Shown piece by piece: positions 41,420 through 49,751 of a DNA stretch of 64,000 nucleotides. Each line of letters begins with the position of its first letter. The first letter of the stretch is position 1. A model generated the notes under the pieces. It was not told where the DNA came from and ran no database searches. It was given only the letters and a program-made list of their open reading frames with translations. This stretch comes from Deltaproteobacteria bacterium (GTDB taxonomy: Bacteria; Myxococcota_A; Polyangia; Polyangiales; Ga0077539): positions 1 through 64,000 of the forward strand of contig JACRDB010000034.1 in assembly GCA_016218725.1 (NCBI GenBank), read 5' to 3'. Both the position numbers and the translations under genes were made by a program.

Positions 41420-41922
41420 GCGGGGTTCTCCGCGGGCTTGAAGCGCCTTGTAACCGGGTCAAACTCCGCCACGATGGCAAAGACGATGTGCCCGCCCGGC
41501 ACCCACGCGGCGGACGTCTGCCGTACAATGATCCCGATCCCCTCCCGGGCCGCGCCGTCTTTGTACTCCACGTTCAGGTACTTGGCCTCGAACTGGTCCT
41601 CGGGGAACACCGACAGCTCCAGGTAGCGCTCGATGTGCCACCCGGCCTCGGTGATGGCATGCTCGTCACCCTCGGTGTAGGCGTCCCCAAAGGTCACCCG
41701 GCTCCGTGGCAGGCACTCGAAGCACCAGCCGAACTCGTACGCCGTGCGCTCGGCCAGGTACTGCTCCCGCCAGGCCATCCCGATGCGCTTGTTCTTCCGG
41801 AGCGTCCCCGAAGCGTGACGCTCCACGAAGGCCTCGTCGGTCTGGGTGCGCACCCCCACCCGGCGCGAGAGGGCCTGGCAGGCCGCCAGCTCCGGGTGCA
41901 TCGCTACCACTCGCGTCTCCAT
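41416..41922 (-). CDS. Conserved-looking small protein, partner of the P-loop NTPase
   Basis: The 168-residue product starts at METRVVAMHPEL, 11 bases from a palindromic -10-like box. It is soluble, with no signal peptide. Visible features are LSRRVGVRTQTDEAFVERHASG, a GWCFECLPRSRVTFGD turn with two Cys spaced CxxC, and HIERYLELSVFPEDQFEAKYLNVEYKD. The CxxC could bind metal. I do not recognise the family. Its only context is the overlapping P-loop gene downstream. Confidence 0.5.
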   Translation of the reverse strand: METRVVAMHPELAACQALSRRVGVRTQTDEAFVERHASGTLRKNKRIGMAWREQYLAERTAYEFGWCFECLPRSRVTFGDAYTEGDEHAITEAGWHIERYLELSVFPEDQFEAKYLNVEYKDGAAREGIGIIVRQTSAAWVPGGHIVFAIVAEFDPVTRRFKPAENPA

Positions 41923-41932
41923 CGTGGGTGGG

Positions 41933-41942
41933 GAGTATACTC
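41933..41942. promoter_or_regulatory. Palindromic -10-like box between divergent genes
   Basis: GAGTATACTC is a perfect 10-base palindrome in the 66-base gap between the small partner gene (minus) and the 12-repeat lipoprotein (plus). It reads TATACT on both strands. On the minus strand it ends 11 bases before the ATG, a near-leaderless spacing. One element could thus serve or couple both genes. Confidence 0.4.
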
Positions 41943-41988
41943 TCGTCTTCGTGCGCCCCTCCGAGGCGCCCTCCAAGGAGCTCTCCCC

Positions 41989-44484
41989 GTGCGGCAAACC
42001 CTTCCTTCCCTGGCCCTGACGGCGCTCCTCGCCGTCGTCTCCGGATGCCCCGGGGGCACCGGCAACCTCCCACCGCCCGACGTGACCGACCTCGGGCCCG
42101 TGGACACCGGGCCCCGCTGCCCCGCCGCCCAGTCCCTCTGCGGCGACCGCTGCGCTGACCTCCAGGGCGACCGGGCCCACTGCGGCCGCTGTGGCAACGC
42201 CTGCCCCATGGGCCAGGTATGCGCCATGGGCGCCTGCCAGGTGTCCTGCCCCGGCGCCCAGCAGGTGTGCGACGGGCTCTGCACCAGCCTGATGACCGAT
42301 CGGTCCCACTGCGGCCGCTGCGGCATCGCCTGCCCCGCCGGACAGGTGTGCTCCATGGGCGCCTGCGCCCTGTCCTGCGCCGAGGGCCTCGCCACCTGCG
42401 GAGGCGGCGATGGGGGAGTGTCAACCTGTGTTGACACCCGCACGGACCGCCTCCACTGCGGTCGCTGCGGGAACCCTTGTCCGCCTGGGAGGCTCTGCGC
42501 GGGGGGTGTGTGTGAGCTCTCCTGCCCTGCGGGGCAGACGGCGTGCGGGGAGCGCTGCGTGGACCTCCAGGCGGACCGGGCCCACTGCGGGATGTGTGGC
42601 CGTGGCTGCATGGCAGGGCAGGTGTGCGGGATGGGTGCCTGCGTCACGTCGTGCCCGCAGATGCTCACGGAGTGCTCCGGGTCCTGCCGGGACCTCACGA
42701 CGGACCGGGGCCACTGTGGGATGTGCGGCTCCGTGTGCGCCATGGGAGAGGTGTGCGCCGAGGGGAGGTGTCGCACGTCGTGCCCCGTCGGGCAGGCCGA
42801 GTGCTCCGGGGCGTGCCGGGACTTCCAGACGGACCGCAACCACTGCGGGCGCTGCGGGAATGCCTGCATGCCCGGGCAGGTCTGCAACACCGGGCGCTGC
42901 GAGGTCTCCTGCGCGATGGGGCTCACGGTGTGCGACGGGGTGTGCCGGGACCTCCAGACCGACGGCCGCAACTGCGGGCTCTGCGGGCGCGCCTGCGCCG
43001 CGGGGCAGACCTGCACCATGGGTCGCTGCGCGGTCTCCTGCGGAGCCGGGCTCATGGAGTGTGACGGGGTGTGCCGGGACCTCACCGTGGACCCTTCCCA
43101 CTGCGGCCGCTGCGGCGTCGCCTGCGGGCCGGGACAGGCGTGTCGCATGGGGCGCTGCGAGCGGTCGTGCCCTCCGGGGCTGGCGGCGTGCGGTGACTCC
43201 TGTCGGGACCTGCAGAACGACCGCGGCAACTGTGGGGCCTGCGGGGCGGCGTGTCCCTCGGGGCAGGTGTGTGTGATGGGGGTCTGCGCCGCGTCCTGTG
43301 CCCCGGGGCTGATGGTGTGCGGGGACGCCTGCCGGGACCTCCAGACGGACAATCGCAACTGCGGGGCCTGCGGGGCGACGTGCCCCACGGGCCAGGCATG
43401 CACGTCCGGGCGTTGCCTGGTCACCTGCGCCACGGGCCTGAGCCCCTGCGGGGACGCCTGCCGGGATCTTGGTACGGACCGGGCCAACTGCGGCCGCTGC
43501 GGCAACGCCTGCGCCGCCGGACAGGTGTGCTCCAGCGGGGCGTGTGAGGCGTCCTGCGGGACCGGGCTCAGCAACTGCTCGGGGTCCTGCGTGAACGTGA
43601 CCTATGACCCTCGCCACTGCGGGCGCTGCGGCAACGCCTGCGGGGCCTCGCAGGCCTGCCTGGACGGCGCCTGTCGGCGCCTGGCGGGGCTCTCGGGCGC
43701 TACGGGCACGGCCTGGGAGCGGGCCCCCACCATCGGGACGCTCCACGGGCTCCAGAGCTATGTACCCACGGGCTCGCGGTTCCTGTACGCCGCGGCCCAG
43801 AGCTCCCTCGGGGCGCTGGACCTCGCGGCCGGCACCTGGCGAACGCTGGCGTCACCGCCTCGGTCGCTGCCGTACTGGGGCTCCGTGGCGCTGTCCCAGG
43901 GAGACCTCTGGGAGATCCTGGCCGGGGCGATCGTGCGCTACGACCCGGACACCAACACCTGGAGCACCCCCCGCACGGACGTGATGCCCGGCGACGACGC
44001 GGCCATGACCGTGGTGGACCGCGACGGGGTCCTCTGGGGCTTCATCCAGAGCGGGCGCCAGCTCGTGCGCTACGACCCGGCGGCCAACACGCTCATGTAC
44101 TTCCCCTCGGGGGTGACCACCAGCACCTACGAGACGCGCCTGGGCTACGACGCGCCCACCCACAGCGTGTACTTCGGCGGCTTCGGCGCCAGCGCCCTCT
44201 ACCGCTTTGACATCACCACCCGGAGGGTCAGCACCCTGATGCCGCACCCCGAGGGGCAGCTCAACGACATCTTCTGCGCCGACAACTCGGGGCACCTCTA
44301 CGCCGCAGGGGGCTCCTCCGGCGCCACCATCTGGCAGTACAACATCACCACCAACACCTGGCGGCGCATCCCGGACTACCCCGCGGACCACGGCAACAAC
44401 GGCACCTGCACCGTCCACGAGGACGGCTACCTCTACGTCGAACCGGGGAGCTTGAGCACCCACTTCCGCCTGCGGCTGCTGTAG
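41989..44484 (+). CDS. Stig1-like 12-repeat lipoprotein with propeller-like domain
   Basis: The 831-residue lipoprotein starts at GTG 41989 with AAGGAG 8 bases upstream; lipobox LLAVVSGC. It contains twelve tandem cysteine-rich repeats of about 43 residues: CxxGxxxCxGxCxDL, TDRxHCGRCGNAC and xxGQVCxxGxC in order, each with eight Cys. The last 265 residues read as a kelch/NHL-type beta-propeller (TWRTLASPPRSLPYWG, WEILAGAIVRYDPDTN, TWRRIPDYPADHG). Such proteins are typical of myxobacterial cell surfaces; disulfide-rich stalk plus propeller head is the inferred architecture. Confidence 0.85.
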   Translation: MRQTLPSLALTALLAVVSGCPGGTGNLPPPDVTDLGPVDTGPRCPAAQSLCGDRCADLQGDRAHCGRCGNACPMGQVCAMGACQVSCPGAQQVCDGLCTSLMTDRSHCGRCGIACPAGQVCSMGACALSCAEGLATCGGGDGGVSTCVDTRTDRLHCGRCGNPCPPGRLCAGGVCELSCPAGQTACGERCVDLQADRAHCGMCGRGCMAGQVCGMGACVTSCPQMLTECSGSCRDLTTDRGHCGMCGSVCAMGEVCAEGRCRTSCPVGQAECSGACRDFQTDRNHCGRCGNACMPGQVCNTGRCEVSCAMGLTVCDGVCRDLQTDGRNCGLCGRACAAGQTCTMGRCAVSCGAGLMECDGVCRDLTVDPSHCGRCGVACGPGQACRMGRCERSCPPGLAACGDSCRDLQNDRGNCGACGAACPSGQVCVMGVCAASCAPGLMVCGDACRDLQTDNRNCGACGATCPTGQACTSGRCLVTCATGLSPCGDACRDLGTDRANCGRCGNACAAGQVCSSGACEASCGTGLSNCSGSCVNVTYDPRHCGRCGNACGASQACLDGACRRLAGLSGATGTAWERAPTIGTLHGLQSYVPTGSRFLYAAAQSSLGALDLAAGTWRTLASPPRSLPYWGSVALSQGDLWEILAGAIVRYDPDTNTWSTPRTDVMPGDDAAMTVVDRDGVLWGFIQSGRQLVRYDPAANTLMYFPSGVTTSTYETRLGYDAPTHSVYFGGFGASALYRFDITTRRVSTLMPHPEGQLNDIFCADNSGHLYAAGGSSGATIWQYNITTNTWRRIPDYPADHGNNGTCTVHEDGYLYVEPGSLSTHFRLRLL

Positions 44485-44485
44485 C

Positions 44486-44995
44486 TCACCGCCCCACGCA
44501 CCGCGCGCGGTAGGCGCTCTCCAGGTCCAGGGCGTCGTCCGGCGGCGCGGGCACCAGCCCCAGCCGCCCCCGGAGCGACGCCTCAAGGCCCCGGGCCTCG
44601 CGCTCCCGGGCCATCATGGAAGACACCCAGGGCTCGCAGCGCCCGTCCCTCGGAGGCTCCTCCCTGGCGACCCCGTCGCGGGTATGGACCAGCAGGTGTC
44701 CGAGCCTCGCCGCGAGGGCGCGGTCCTCCCACGAGGGGTCGAGCCTCACGGTGTAGTCTCCGGAGATCCCCGGAGCGCCGTCAAAGCACACCCGCAGCCC
44801 CCGGGGCGCCGTGGGAACCCGGCGGTCACCGAGGGCGCCAAGCGAGCCCAGGAGCCTCCGCGTCCGCGCTGGATCCTCACGGCAGGGGAGGGGTGCGGCG
44901 CGGCGACCGCAGGCCACCAGCGCCGCGCCCAGGGCGAGCGCGACGAGCGGCAGGTACGTTGCGCGGAGGCGCCGGGTGTCGCAGGCTCCGGGCAT
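44486..44995 (-). CDS. Small lipoprotein of unknown function
   Basis: The 169-residue product starts at MPGACDTRRLR; the lipobox is GAALVAC near residue 30. The mature part shows RHPRRTP-poor but Arg-rich helices, YTVRLDPSWEDRALAARLGHLLVHTRDG and REREARGLEASLRGRLG. LGHLLVH resembles a degenerate HExxH-type helix but lacks the Glu. Its ATG overlaps by 2 bases the ATG of the divergent pilin gene (shared CATG). No family is recognised. Confidence 0.55.
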   Translation of the reverse strand: MPGACDTRRLRATYLPLVALALGAALVACGRRAAPLPCREDPARTRRLLGSLGALGDRRVPTAPRGLRVCFDGAPGISGDYTVRLDPSWEDRALAARLGHLLVHTRDGVAREEPPRDGRCEPWVSSMMAREREARGLEASLRGRLGLVPAPPDDALDLESAYRARCVGR

Positions 44996-45509
44996 GAGGC
45001 CGTCGCGGCGAGGGCAGGGATTCACGCTCCTGGAGCTGATGATCCTGGTGGTGGTGCTGGCGTTGCTGGCGGCCGTGGCGCTCCCAGCGTACTCGCGGTT
45101 GACCAAGAGGGGGAAGACCTCCGAGGCCCTCGGGAACATCCAGCGGATCTACACCGGGCAGCTGGTGTACTACGAGCGGAGCACCTCCGAGGGAAGCGGG
45201 AACCGCTTCCTGAACCAGCCGTTCTTCACCCCGGACAACAACCCCGGGAGCGGGAAGTACCCCACGAACTCCTCGCTCTGGTCCTCGGACCCGCAGTGGA
45301 GCGCCTTGAATTTCTCCATCCCCACGCCGCACTACTACGCCTACAACTCCTTCGCGTCGGGGGTGGGGCCCGGGGTGGCATACTTCTACGGCCGGGCCAT
45401 CGGGGACCTGGACGGAGATGACGTGAACTCCACCTTCACCGTACGTGGAGACCTCACGGACCTGGGCGTGGAGCGCTCCGCGGTGGACGTGGTCCGCGAG
45501 CTGGAGTAG
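44994..45509 (+). CDS. Type IV pilin (PilA-like)
   Basis: The 171-residue prepilin has a short leader, MRPSRRGQG, then the class III cleavage and methylation site G|FTLLELM with Glu at mature position 5. A hydrophobic helix (ILVVVLALLAAVALPAYSRL) follows. The globular part includes GRAIGDLDGDDVNSTFTVRGD, a segment common to myxobacterial PilA-type pilins. It would be processed by PilD and assembled by a machinery encoded elsewhere. No pil genes adjoin it. The 5' end overlaps a divergent lipoprotein start. Confidence 0.85.
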   Translation: MRPSRRGQGFTLLELMILVVVLALLAAVALPAYSRLTKRGKTSEALGNIQRIYTGQLVYYERSTSEGSGNRFLNQPFFTPDNNPGSGKYPTNSSLWSSDPQWSALNFSIPTPHYYAYNSFASGVGPGVAYFYGRAIGDLDGDDVNSTFTVRGDLTDLGVERSAVDVVRELE

Positions 45510-45526
45510 GCCCCGGCGCAGGGCCC

Positions 45527-47029
45527 ATGGAGCCAGCAATCGAGACGCACTGGAGGGTGCCCTCCGGGCGGGTGGTGGCCGCGTTGGCCACGCTCGCGGC
45601 GGTGCTCGCGGCCCTGGGTCGGCCCGCCACGCTACCGTCCTGGGCGCTGGCCCTGGCGTTGGGGGCGACCGTGGCGGGGCTCTTTGTCTTCGAGTCGGGG
45701 CCCGTACGGATCCACCGGGACGCCCTCGCCTGGGGGATGCTCCCGGTGTTCGGGGCGCTCTTCCACGGCGTGGTGGGCTCTGGGGGACTGCGCTCGGTGG
45801 CCGCCGAGAGCATCACCTGGCATGGCCTGGAGGCGCTCGTCCACGCGGACACGCTGCTCTTCCTCCTCGGGCTGACGCTCTTCGTGGCGGTGGTCGCCCA
45901 GTCCCGGGGGCTGGACGCCGTGGCCTTCGGGCTCCTCAAGCATGCCCGTGGGTCCGTCCAGGCCACCGCGGTGGTGCTGTACCTCCTGGTGGCGGCGCTC
46001 TCGGGCGTCGTAGGGGGAGTGTCCATGGTGGGGCTCCTCCTGCGGACCCTGGTGCTGGTGCTCACGCTGGCCGGGGCCACCACCGCGGCCCTGCGAGAGA
46101 GCGCGCTCCTGGCCACGGTGGTCACCACCGTGTGCGGCTCCTGGCTCACCTACGGAGAGCCACCGAACCTCATCATGAAGGCCAACGTCCGTGGCGCGGA
46201 CGGCATCGAGCTCCTCACCGACGGGTTCTTCCTGGCGTACTGCCTCCCGGCCTGCGTCGGGGTGTTCGCCCTGGTCGCGTGGCGCGCGCGCCGAGCCTTC
46301 GAGGGGCTGCAGGTGGACCACGCCTCGCAGGACTTCGTAGAGCGCCACGCGCCGTTTCTGGCCTTCCTGCGGGAGGAGCAGCACGGGGGACTCCCGCGGG
46401 CCTGGGCCTACAGCGCCCTGGGCTTCGTGGCGCTGGTGGCGGGCCTCGCCCTCCACGCGAGGGAGCCACGGGTGCCGCTCCCGGCGCCGCCCTTCGCCGC
46501 GGCCGCGGTGGCGCTCCTGGGCCTCCGAGGGCTACCAAAGCTCCGGGCCCTGGCCTGGAGGAGCGCCAAGGCGGAGGCCCTGGATTATACGTTCCTCGTG
46601 CCGCTCTTCGTGGGCGTGGCGCTCCTCGGGCGGTCGGGCTTCTTCGCGCCGCTCCGGGAGACGCTCCGGGCCTGGGAGGCGCACCCGGAGGCGTCGGCGG
46701 TGGCGCAGTTCGGGCTCTCCACGGCGCTCTCCGCGGTGCTGGACAACAACGTCGTGGCGGACTTCGGCTCCCGGGCGCTCCAGGGCCTGGACCCGGTCTA
46801 CGCAAGGCTCTACGCCATGGCCCAGCTCCTGGGCTACGCCCTGGGGGGCTGCTGGACCCACCTCGGCAGCGCCCAGTCGGTGGTGGCCTTCGCCTTCGTG
46901 GTGCGCGAGGTGGACAAGCGCTACACCCCCCTGCGGTGGCTCCGGGAGGCGACCCCGATGCTCCTTCAGGCTGCCCTGGTGCTCCTCACGGCGCTCACGG
47001 CGACCACCCTCTGGGTGACATGGCGCTAG
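45527..47029 (+). CDS. Ion-transporter superfamily permease (NhaD/ArsB-like)
   Basis: The 500-residue protein has about 12 membrane helices. WLTYGEPPNLIMKAN resembles the loop GDPPNL of NhaD/ArsB/CitM-type (IT superfamily) transporters, and SAVLDNNVVADFGS resembles the second half-site (SxxxDNxxxA). These pairs line the ion path. The cargo could be Na+/H+, arsenite or a dicarboxylate; the NhaD-like reading fits best because of the DNN motif. It starts 17 bases after the pilin gene and may be cotranscribed. Confidence 0.75.
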   Translation: MEPAIETHWRVPSGRVVAALATLAAVLAALGRPATLPSWALALALGATVAGLFVFESGPVRIHRDALAWGMLPVFGALFHGVVGSGGLRSVAAESITWHGLEALVHADTLLFLLGLTLFVAVVAQSRGLDAVAFGLLKHARGSVQATAVVLYLLVAALSGVVGGVSMVGLLLRTLVLVLTLAGATTAALRESALLATVVTTVCGSWLTYGEPPNLIMKANVRGADGIELLTDGFFLAYCLPACVGVFALVAWRARRAFEGLQVDHASQDFVERHAPFLAFLREEQHGGLPRAWAYSALGFVALVAGLALHAREPRVPLPAPPFAAAAVALLGLRGLPKLRALAWRSAKAEALDYTFLVPLFVGVALLGRSGFFAPLRETLRAWEAHPEASAVAQFGLSTALSAVLDNNVVADFGSRALQGLDPVYARLYAMAQLLGYALGGCWTHLGSAQSVVAFAFVVREVDKRYTPLRWLREATPMLLQAALVLLTALTATTLWVTWR

Positions 47030-47056
47030 AATGATGCTCCCGGTCCCTGAGCTCCG

Positions 47057-47647
47057 ATGGTAGACAAGCCACGACAAGCACCGACGATCGAGCTCCACGG
47101 AGCGCGCCTGCGGCCGCTCCGAGGGGCCGACGCCGCGGCGCTCTACGCCTACCTGCGGGACCCCGCGGTGACGGAGCTGACCAGCTATCCCGAGGTGACG
47201 GCGCCGTTGGTCGAGGCCATGATCGAGCGGTCGCAGCGCCGTTGGGAAGCAGGCGAGCCGTCCCGCTGGGGCGTAGCGCTCCTGCACGATGACCAGCTCA
47301 TCGGCACCTGCGGCTTCAACGAGTGGTCCCAGGCGCACCGCTGGGCGGAGCTCGCCTACGACCTGGCGCGGGCTCACTGGGCCAGAGGGCTGATGCGTGA
47401 GGCCGTGGCCGCGGCGCTTCAATGGATCTTCCAGCAGGACCAGGTCGACCGGGTGCAGGCCCTCGTCAGGGTGGACAACGGTCGCTCGGAGCGCTTGCTG
47501 GAGCGCAGCGGGTTCGTGCGTGAGGGGCGCCTGAGGAGCTATCGGGTGTGCCGTGGAGTACCCCATGATTTCTACCTCTATAGCCTCCTGCGCGCGGACA
47601 TGGCGCTCTCGGACAACCAGCCGGAGCGGGCACGAGGGCCATGGTGA
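47057..47647 (+). CDS. GNAT-family N-acetyltransferase (RimJ/RimL-like)
   Basis: This 196-residue protein has the RimJ/RimL layout: ARLRPLRGADAAALYAYLRDPAVTELTSYP, then IGTCGFNEWSQAHRWAELAYDL, the acetyl-CoA loop in ARAHWARGLMREAVAAAL (Q/RxxGxG/A replaced by HWARGLM), and NGRSERLLERSGFVREGRLRSY. Such enzymes acetylate ribosomal proteins, amino groups or small antibiotics. It overlaps the next gene by 7 bases and opens a four-gene operon with a TrpF-like protein and two cupins. Confidence 0.82.
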   Translation: MVDKPRQAPTIELHGARLRPLRGADAAALYAYLRDPAVTELTSYPEVTAPLVEAMIERSQRRWEAGEPSRWGVALLHDDQLIGTCGFNEWSQAHRWAELAYDLARAHWARGLMREAVAAALQWIFQQDQVDRVQALVRVDNGRSERLLERSGFVREGRLRSYRVCRGVPHDFYLYSLLRADMALSDNQPERARGPW

Positions 47648-48336
47648 CTCCTCCCCATGCTCCTCGCGTCAAGGTGTGCTGCATCACCAGCGTCGACGAG
47701 GCCCGGATGGCGATCGAGGCGGGCGCGGACGCCCTCGGGCTGGTGTCGGCCATGCCGAGCGGTCCGGGGGTGATCTCGGAGGAGCTGATCCGGGTCATCG
47801 CGGCCATGACTCCGCCGCCGATCGCGAGCTTCCTCCTCACGAGCCATCAGCGCGTCGCCGAGGTCGTCGCCCAGCAGCGCAGGTGCCGCACGAACACCAT
47901 CCAGCTCTGCGACCGCCTGATGGAAGGGACCTACGCCGAGCTCCGCGAGGCCTTGCCAGGCGTGGCCATCGTCCAGGTGATCCACGTGCATGGGCGCGAG
48001 TCCGTCGCGGAGGCGGAGGCCGCGGCGCCGCACGTGGACGCGCTCCTCCTCGACTCGGGCGACCAGCGGCTCCCCACCAGGGAGCTGGGCGGCACGGGCC
48101 GCACGCACGACTGGCAGGTGAGCGCCGAGCTCTGCCGGGCCGTGCGCGCGCCGGTCTTCCTGGCAGGCGGCCTCCGCCCGGACAACGTGAGAACGGCACT
48201 TGAAGTGGTCAGCCCGTGGGGCGTGGACTGCTGCACCGGCGTGCGCACGGAGGGGCGCCTCGATGCGGGCAGGCTGCGCGCCTTCATGGTCGCGTGTCGG
48301 GCGGAGACACTCCGTGGAGAGAGGGTGAGCGCGTGA
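47641..48336 (+). CDS. TrpF-like (phosphoribosylanthranilate isomerase family) protein
   Basis: The 231-residue TIM barrel opens with RVKVCCITSVDEARMAIEAGADALGLV, where the Cys of the usual KICGIT catalytic motif is kept (the Gly is Cys). HVDALLLDSGD carries the second catalytic Asp, and VFLAGGLRPDNVRTAL is the phosphate-binding loop. TrpF converts phosphoribosylanthranilate in tryptophan synthesis. Here the gene is flanked by GNAT and cupin genes, not by trp genes, so a paralogue with a different substrate is possible. Confidence 0.72.
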   Translation: MVTPPHAPRVKVCCITSVDEARMAIEAGADALGLVSAMPSGPGVISEELIRVIAAMTPPPIASFLLTSHQRVAEVVAQQRRCRTNTIQLCDRLMEGTYAELREALPGVAIVQVIHVHGRESVAEAEAAAPHVDALLLDSGDQRLPTRELGGTGRTHDWQVSAELCRAVRAPVFLAGGLRPDNVRTALEVVSPWGVDCCTGVRTEGRLDAGRLRAFMVACRAETLRGERVSA

Positions 48337-48704
48337 AGACAATGGACGTGATCCTCAAGCGCTTCGAGGCGCCTGACGAGGTGCGGGAGATGCCCCTGGG
48401 ACGCTTCGAGCTGGTCCGGATCGGCGGCCTCACCATCGGCCGCGCGACGTACCAGCCGGGCTGGCGCTGGTCGGAGCACGTGGGGCCCTCGGTGGGCGCG
48501 AGGCTGTGCGTCGTCGAGCACGTCGGGATGGTCCTGGCCGGCACCGCCACGGCGGCCTTCGAGGACGGGCGGGTCGTCGAGCTCCGAGCGGGCGAGCTCT
48601 TCCATATCCCGGCGCTCCCTCACGATAGCTGGGTCGTCGGTGACGCGCCCTACGTCTCGCTGCACTTCCTCGGGGCGGACCACTACGCCCGCAAGGCCGA
48701 TTGA
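48333..48704 (+). CDS. Cupin-domain protein
   Basis: The 123-residue protein begins at GTG 48333, overlapping the TrpF-like stop as GTGA (an ATG at 48342 is an alternative). The single conserved beta-barrel shows GWRWSEHVGPSVG (metal-site His in motif 1), ELRAGELFHIPALPHDSW and YVSLHFLGADHY. It probably binds a divalent metal or small molecule. It may act on the same substrate as the TrpF-like enzyme, but nothing shows which. Confidence 0.75.
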   Translation: MKTMDVILKRFEAPDEVREMPLGRFELVRIGGLTIGRATYQPGWRWSEHVGPSVGARLCVVEHVGMVLAGTATAAFEDGRVVELRAGELFHIPALPHDSWVVGDAPYVSLHFLGADHYARKAD

Positions 48705-48731
48705 CCGGCCGGCATCCATAGGGAGAGTCCC

Positions 48732-49061
48732 ATGCGGATCACAGACATCCCCTTCGGTACGACGGACTGGTCGCGGGTGGAGCGCACGGAGCACCCAGGC
48801 GAGCGCGGGGTCGCCTGGTGGAGGACGCAGCACTTCGGGGCCCTCCGAGTGCGCATGGTCGAGTACTCGCCCGGGTACCTCGCGGATCACTGGTGCTCCA
48901 AGGGCCACGTCATCCTGTGCCTTGCGGGCGAGCTCCACACGGAGCTCAAGGACGGCAGGGTGTTCACGCTCGTACCCGGGATGGGCTACCAGGTCGCCGA
49001 CGAGGCCGAGCCGCATCGCTCCCGCACCGAGCGCGGGGCCACGCTCTTCATCGTGGATTGA
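48732..49061 (+). CDS. DHCW-motif cupin-fold protein
   Basis: This 109-residue protein closely follows a named small cupin family: MRITDIPFGTTDWSRVERTEHPGE, GALRVRMVEYSPGYLADHWCSKGHV, LAGELHTELKDGR and GMGYQVADEAEPHRS. The ADHWCSKGH stretch carries the conserved polar cluster. The function of the family is not established. It closes the GNAT/TrpF/cupin operon, 27 bases after the previous gene. Confidence 0.85.
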   Translation: MRITDIPFGTTDWSRVERTEHPGERGVAWWRTQHFGALRVRMVEYSPGYLADHWCSKGHVILCLAGELHTELKDGRVFTLVPGMGYQVADEAEPHRSRTERGATLFIVD

Positions 49062-49079
49062 TCGGTCGCATCGACCTGG

Positions 49080-49751
49080 CTACTCCGTGAGCAACGGCCC
49101 CAGGAGCCCGATTCCCCCAGCGATGCACACCAGGTCAAAGACCACCAGCGTGCGGTACCAGTCCAGGAGGTCGTGCACCGGGGTCCCTCCCAGGAGGTCC
49201 CTGGTGGCCACCACGCCACACAACAGCGCCGGGGACACCAGCGGGTAGAGCACCACCGCGAGGAGCAGGTCCCGCGCCCGGGTGCGGGCCACCATGGCCC
49301 CGAAGAGCGTTCCCGCGGCGACGAAGCCCACGGTCCCCAGGAACACCAGCGCCGCGAAGGGCAGCAGGTGGTCGAACACCGGCGCGTGCAGGAGGAGCGC
49401 CACCAGCGGCGCCACCACAAGCTCCGTGAGCAGCACGAACACCAGGCTCCCCAAGGCCTTCCCGAGGAAGATCGACGACGACGAGGCCCGGGACAGGAGC
49501 AGCCCCCGCAGCGCGTCCTCCTCGCGCTCGCGGCCCCAGGTGCGCGACAGCCCCAGCGTGCCCGCGAAGGCGATGGTGATCCAGAGCACCCCCGGCGCCA
49601 CCGCCCTCCCGGTCTCTTCATTCACGTAAAGCGACATGGATGAGAGCACCGCCAGGAGCACCCCGAAGAGGGTCATCGTGGGCACGATCTCCCGCGCTCG
49701 GAGCTCGATCCGGAGGTCCCGGCCGGCGATCACCAGCGCGTGGCGGAGCAT
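49080..49751 (-). CDS. ccmB: CcmB-like heme exporter permease
   Basis: The 223-residue protein has six membrane helices and the CcmB opening MLRHALVIAGRDLRIELRARE. Conserved blocks WITIAFAGTLGLSRTWGRERE and DALRGLLLSRASSSSIFLGKALG follow. CcmB is the membrane half of the CcmAB ABC transporter in system I cytochrome c maturation. Neither ccmA nor ccmC is beside it. It overlaps the upstream subtilase gene by 22 bases, which is unusual because the two have no evident shared pathway. Confidence 0.82.
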   Translation of the reverse strand: MLRHALVIAGRDLRIELRAREIVPTMTLFGVLLAVLSSMSLYVNEETGRAVAPGVLWITIAFAGTLGLSRTWGREREEDALRGLLLSRASSSSIFLGKALGSLVFVLLTELVVAPLVALLLHAPVFDHLLPFAALVFLGTVGFVAAGTLFGAMVARTRARDLLLAVVLYPLVSPALLCGVVATRDLLGGTPVHDLLDWYRTLVVFDLVCIAGGIGLLGPLLTE

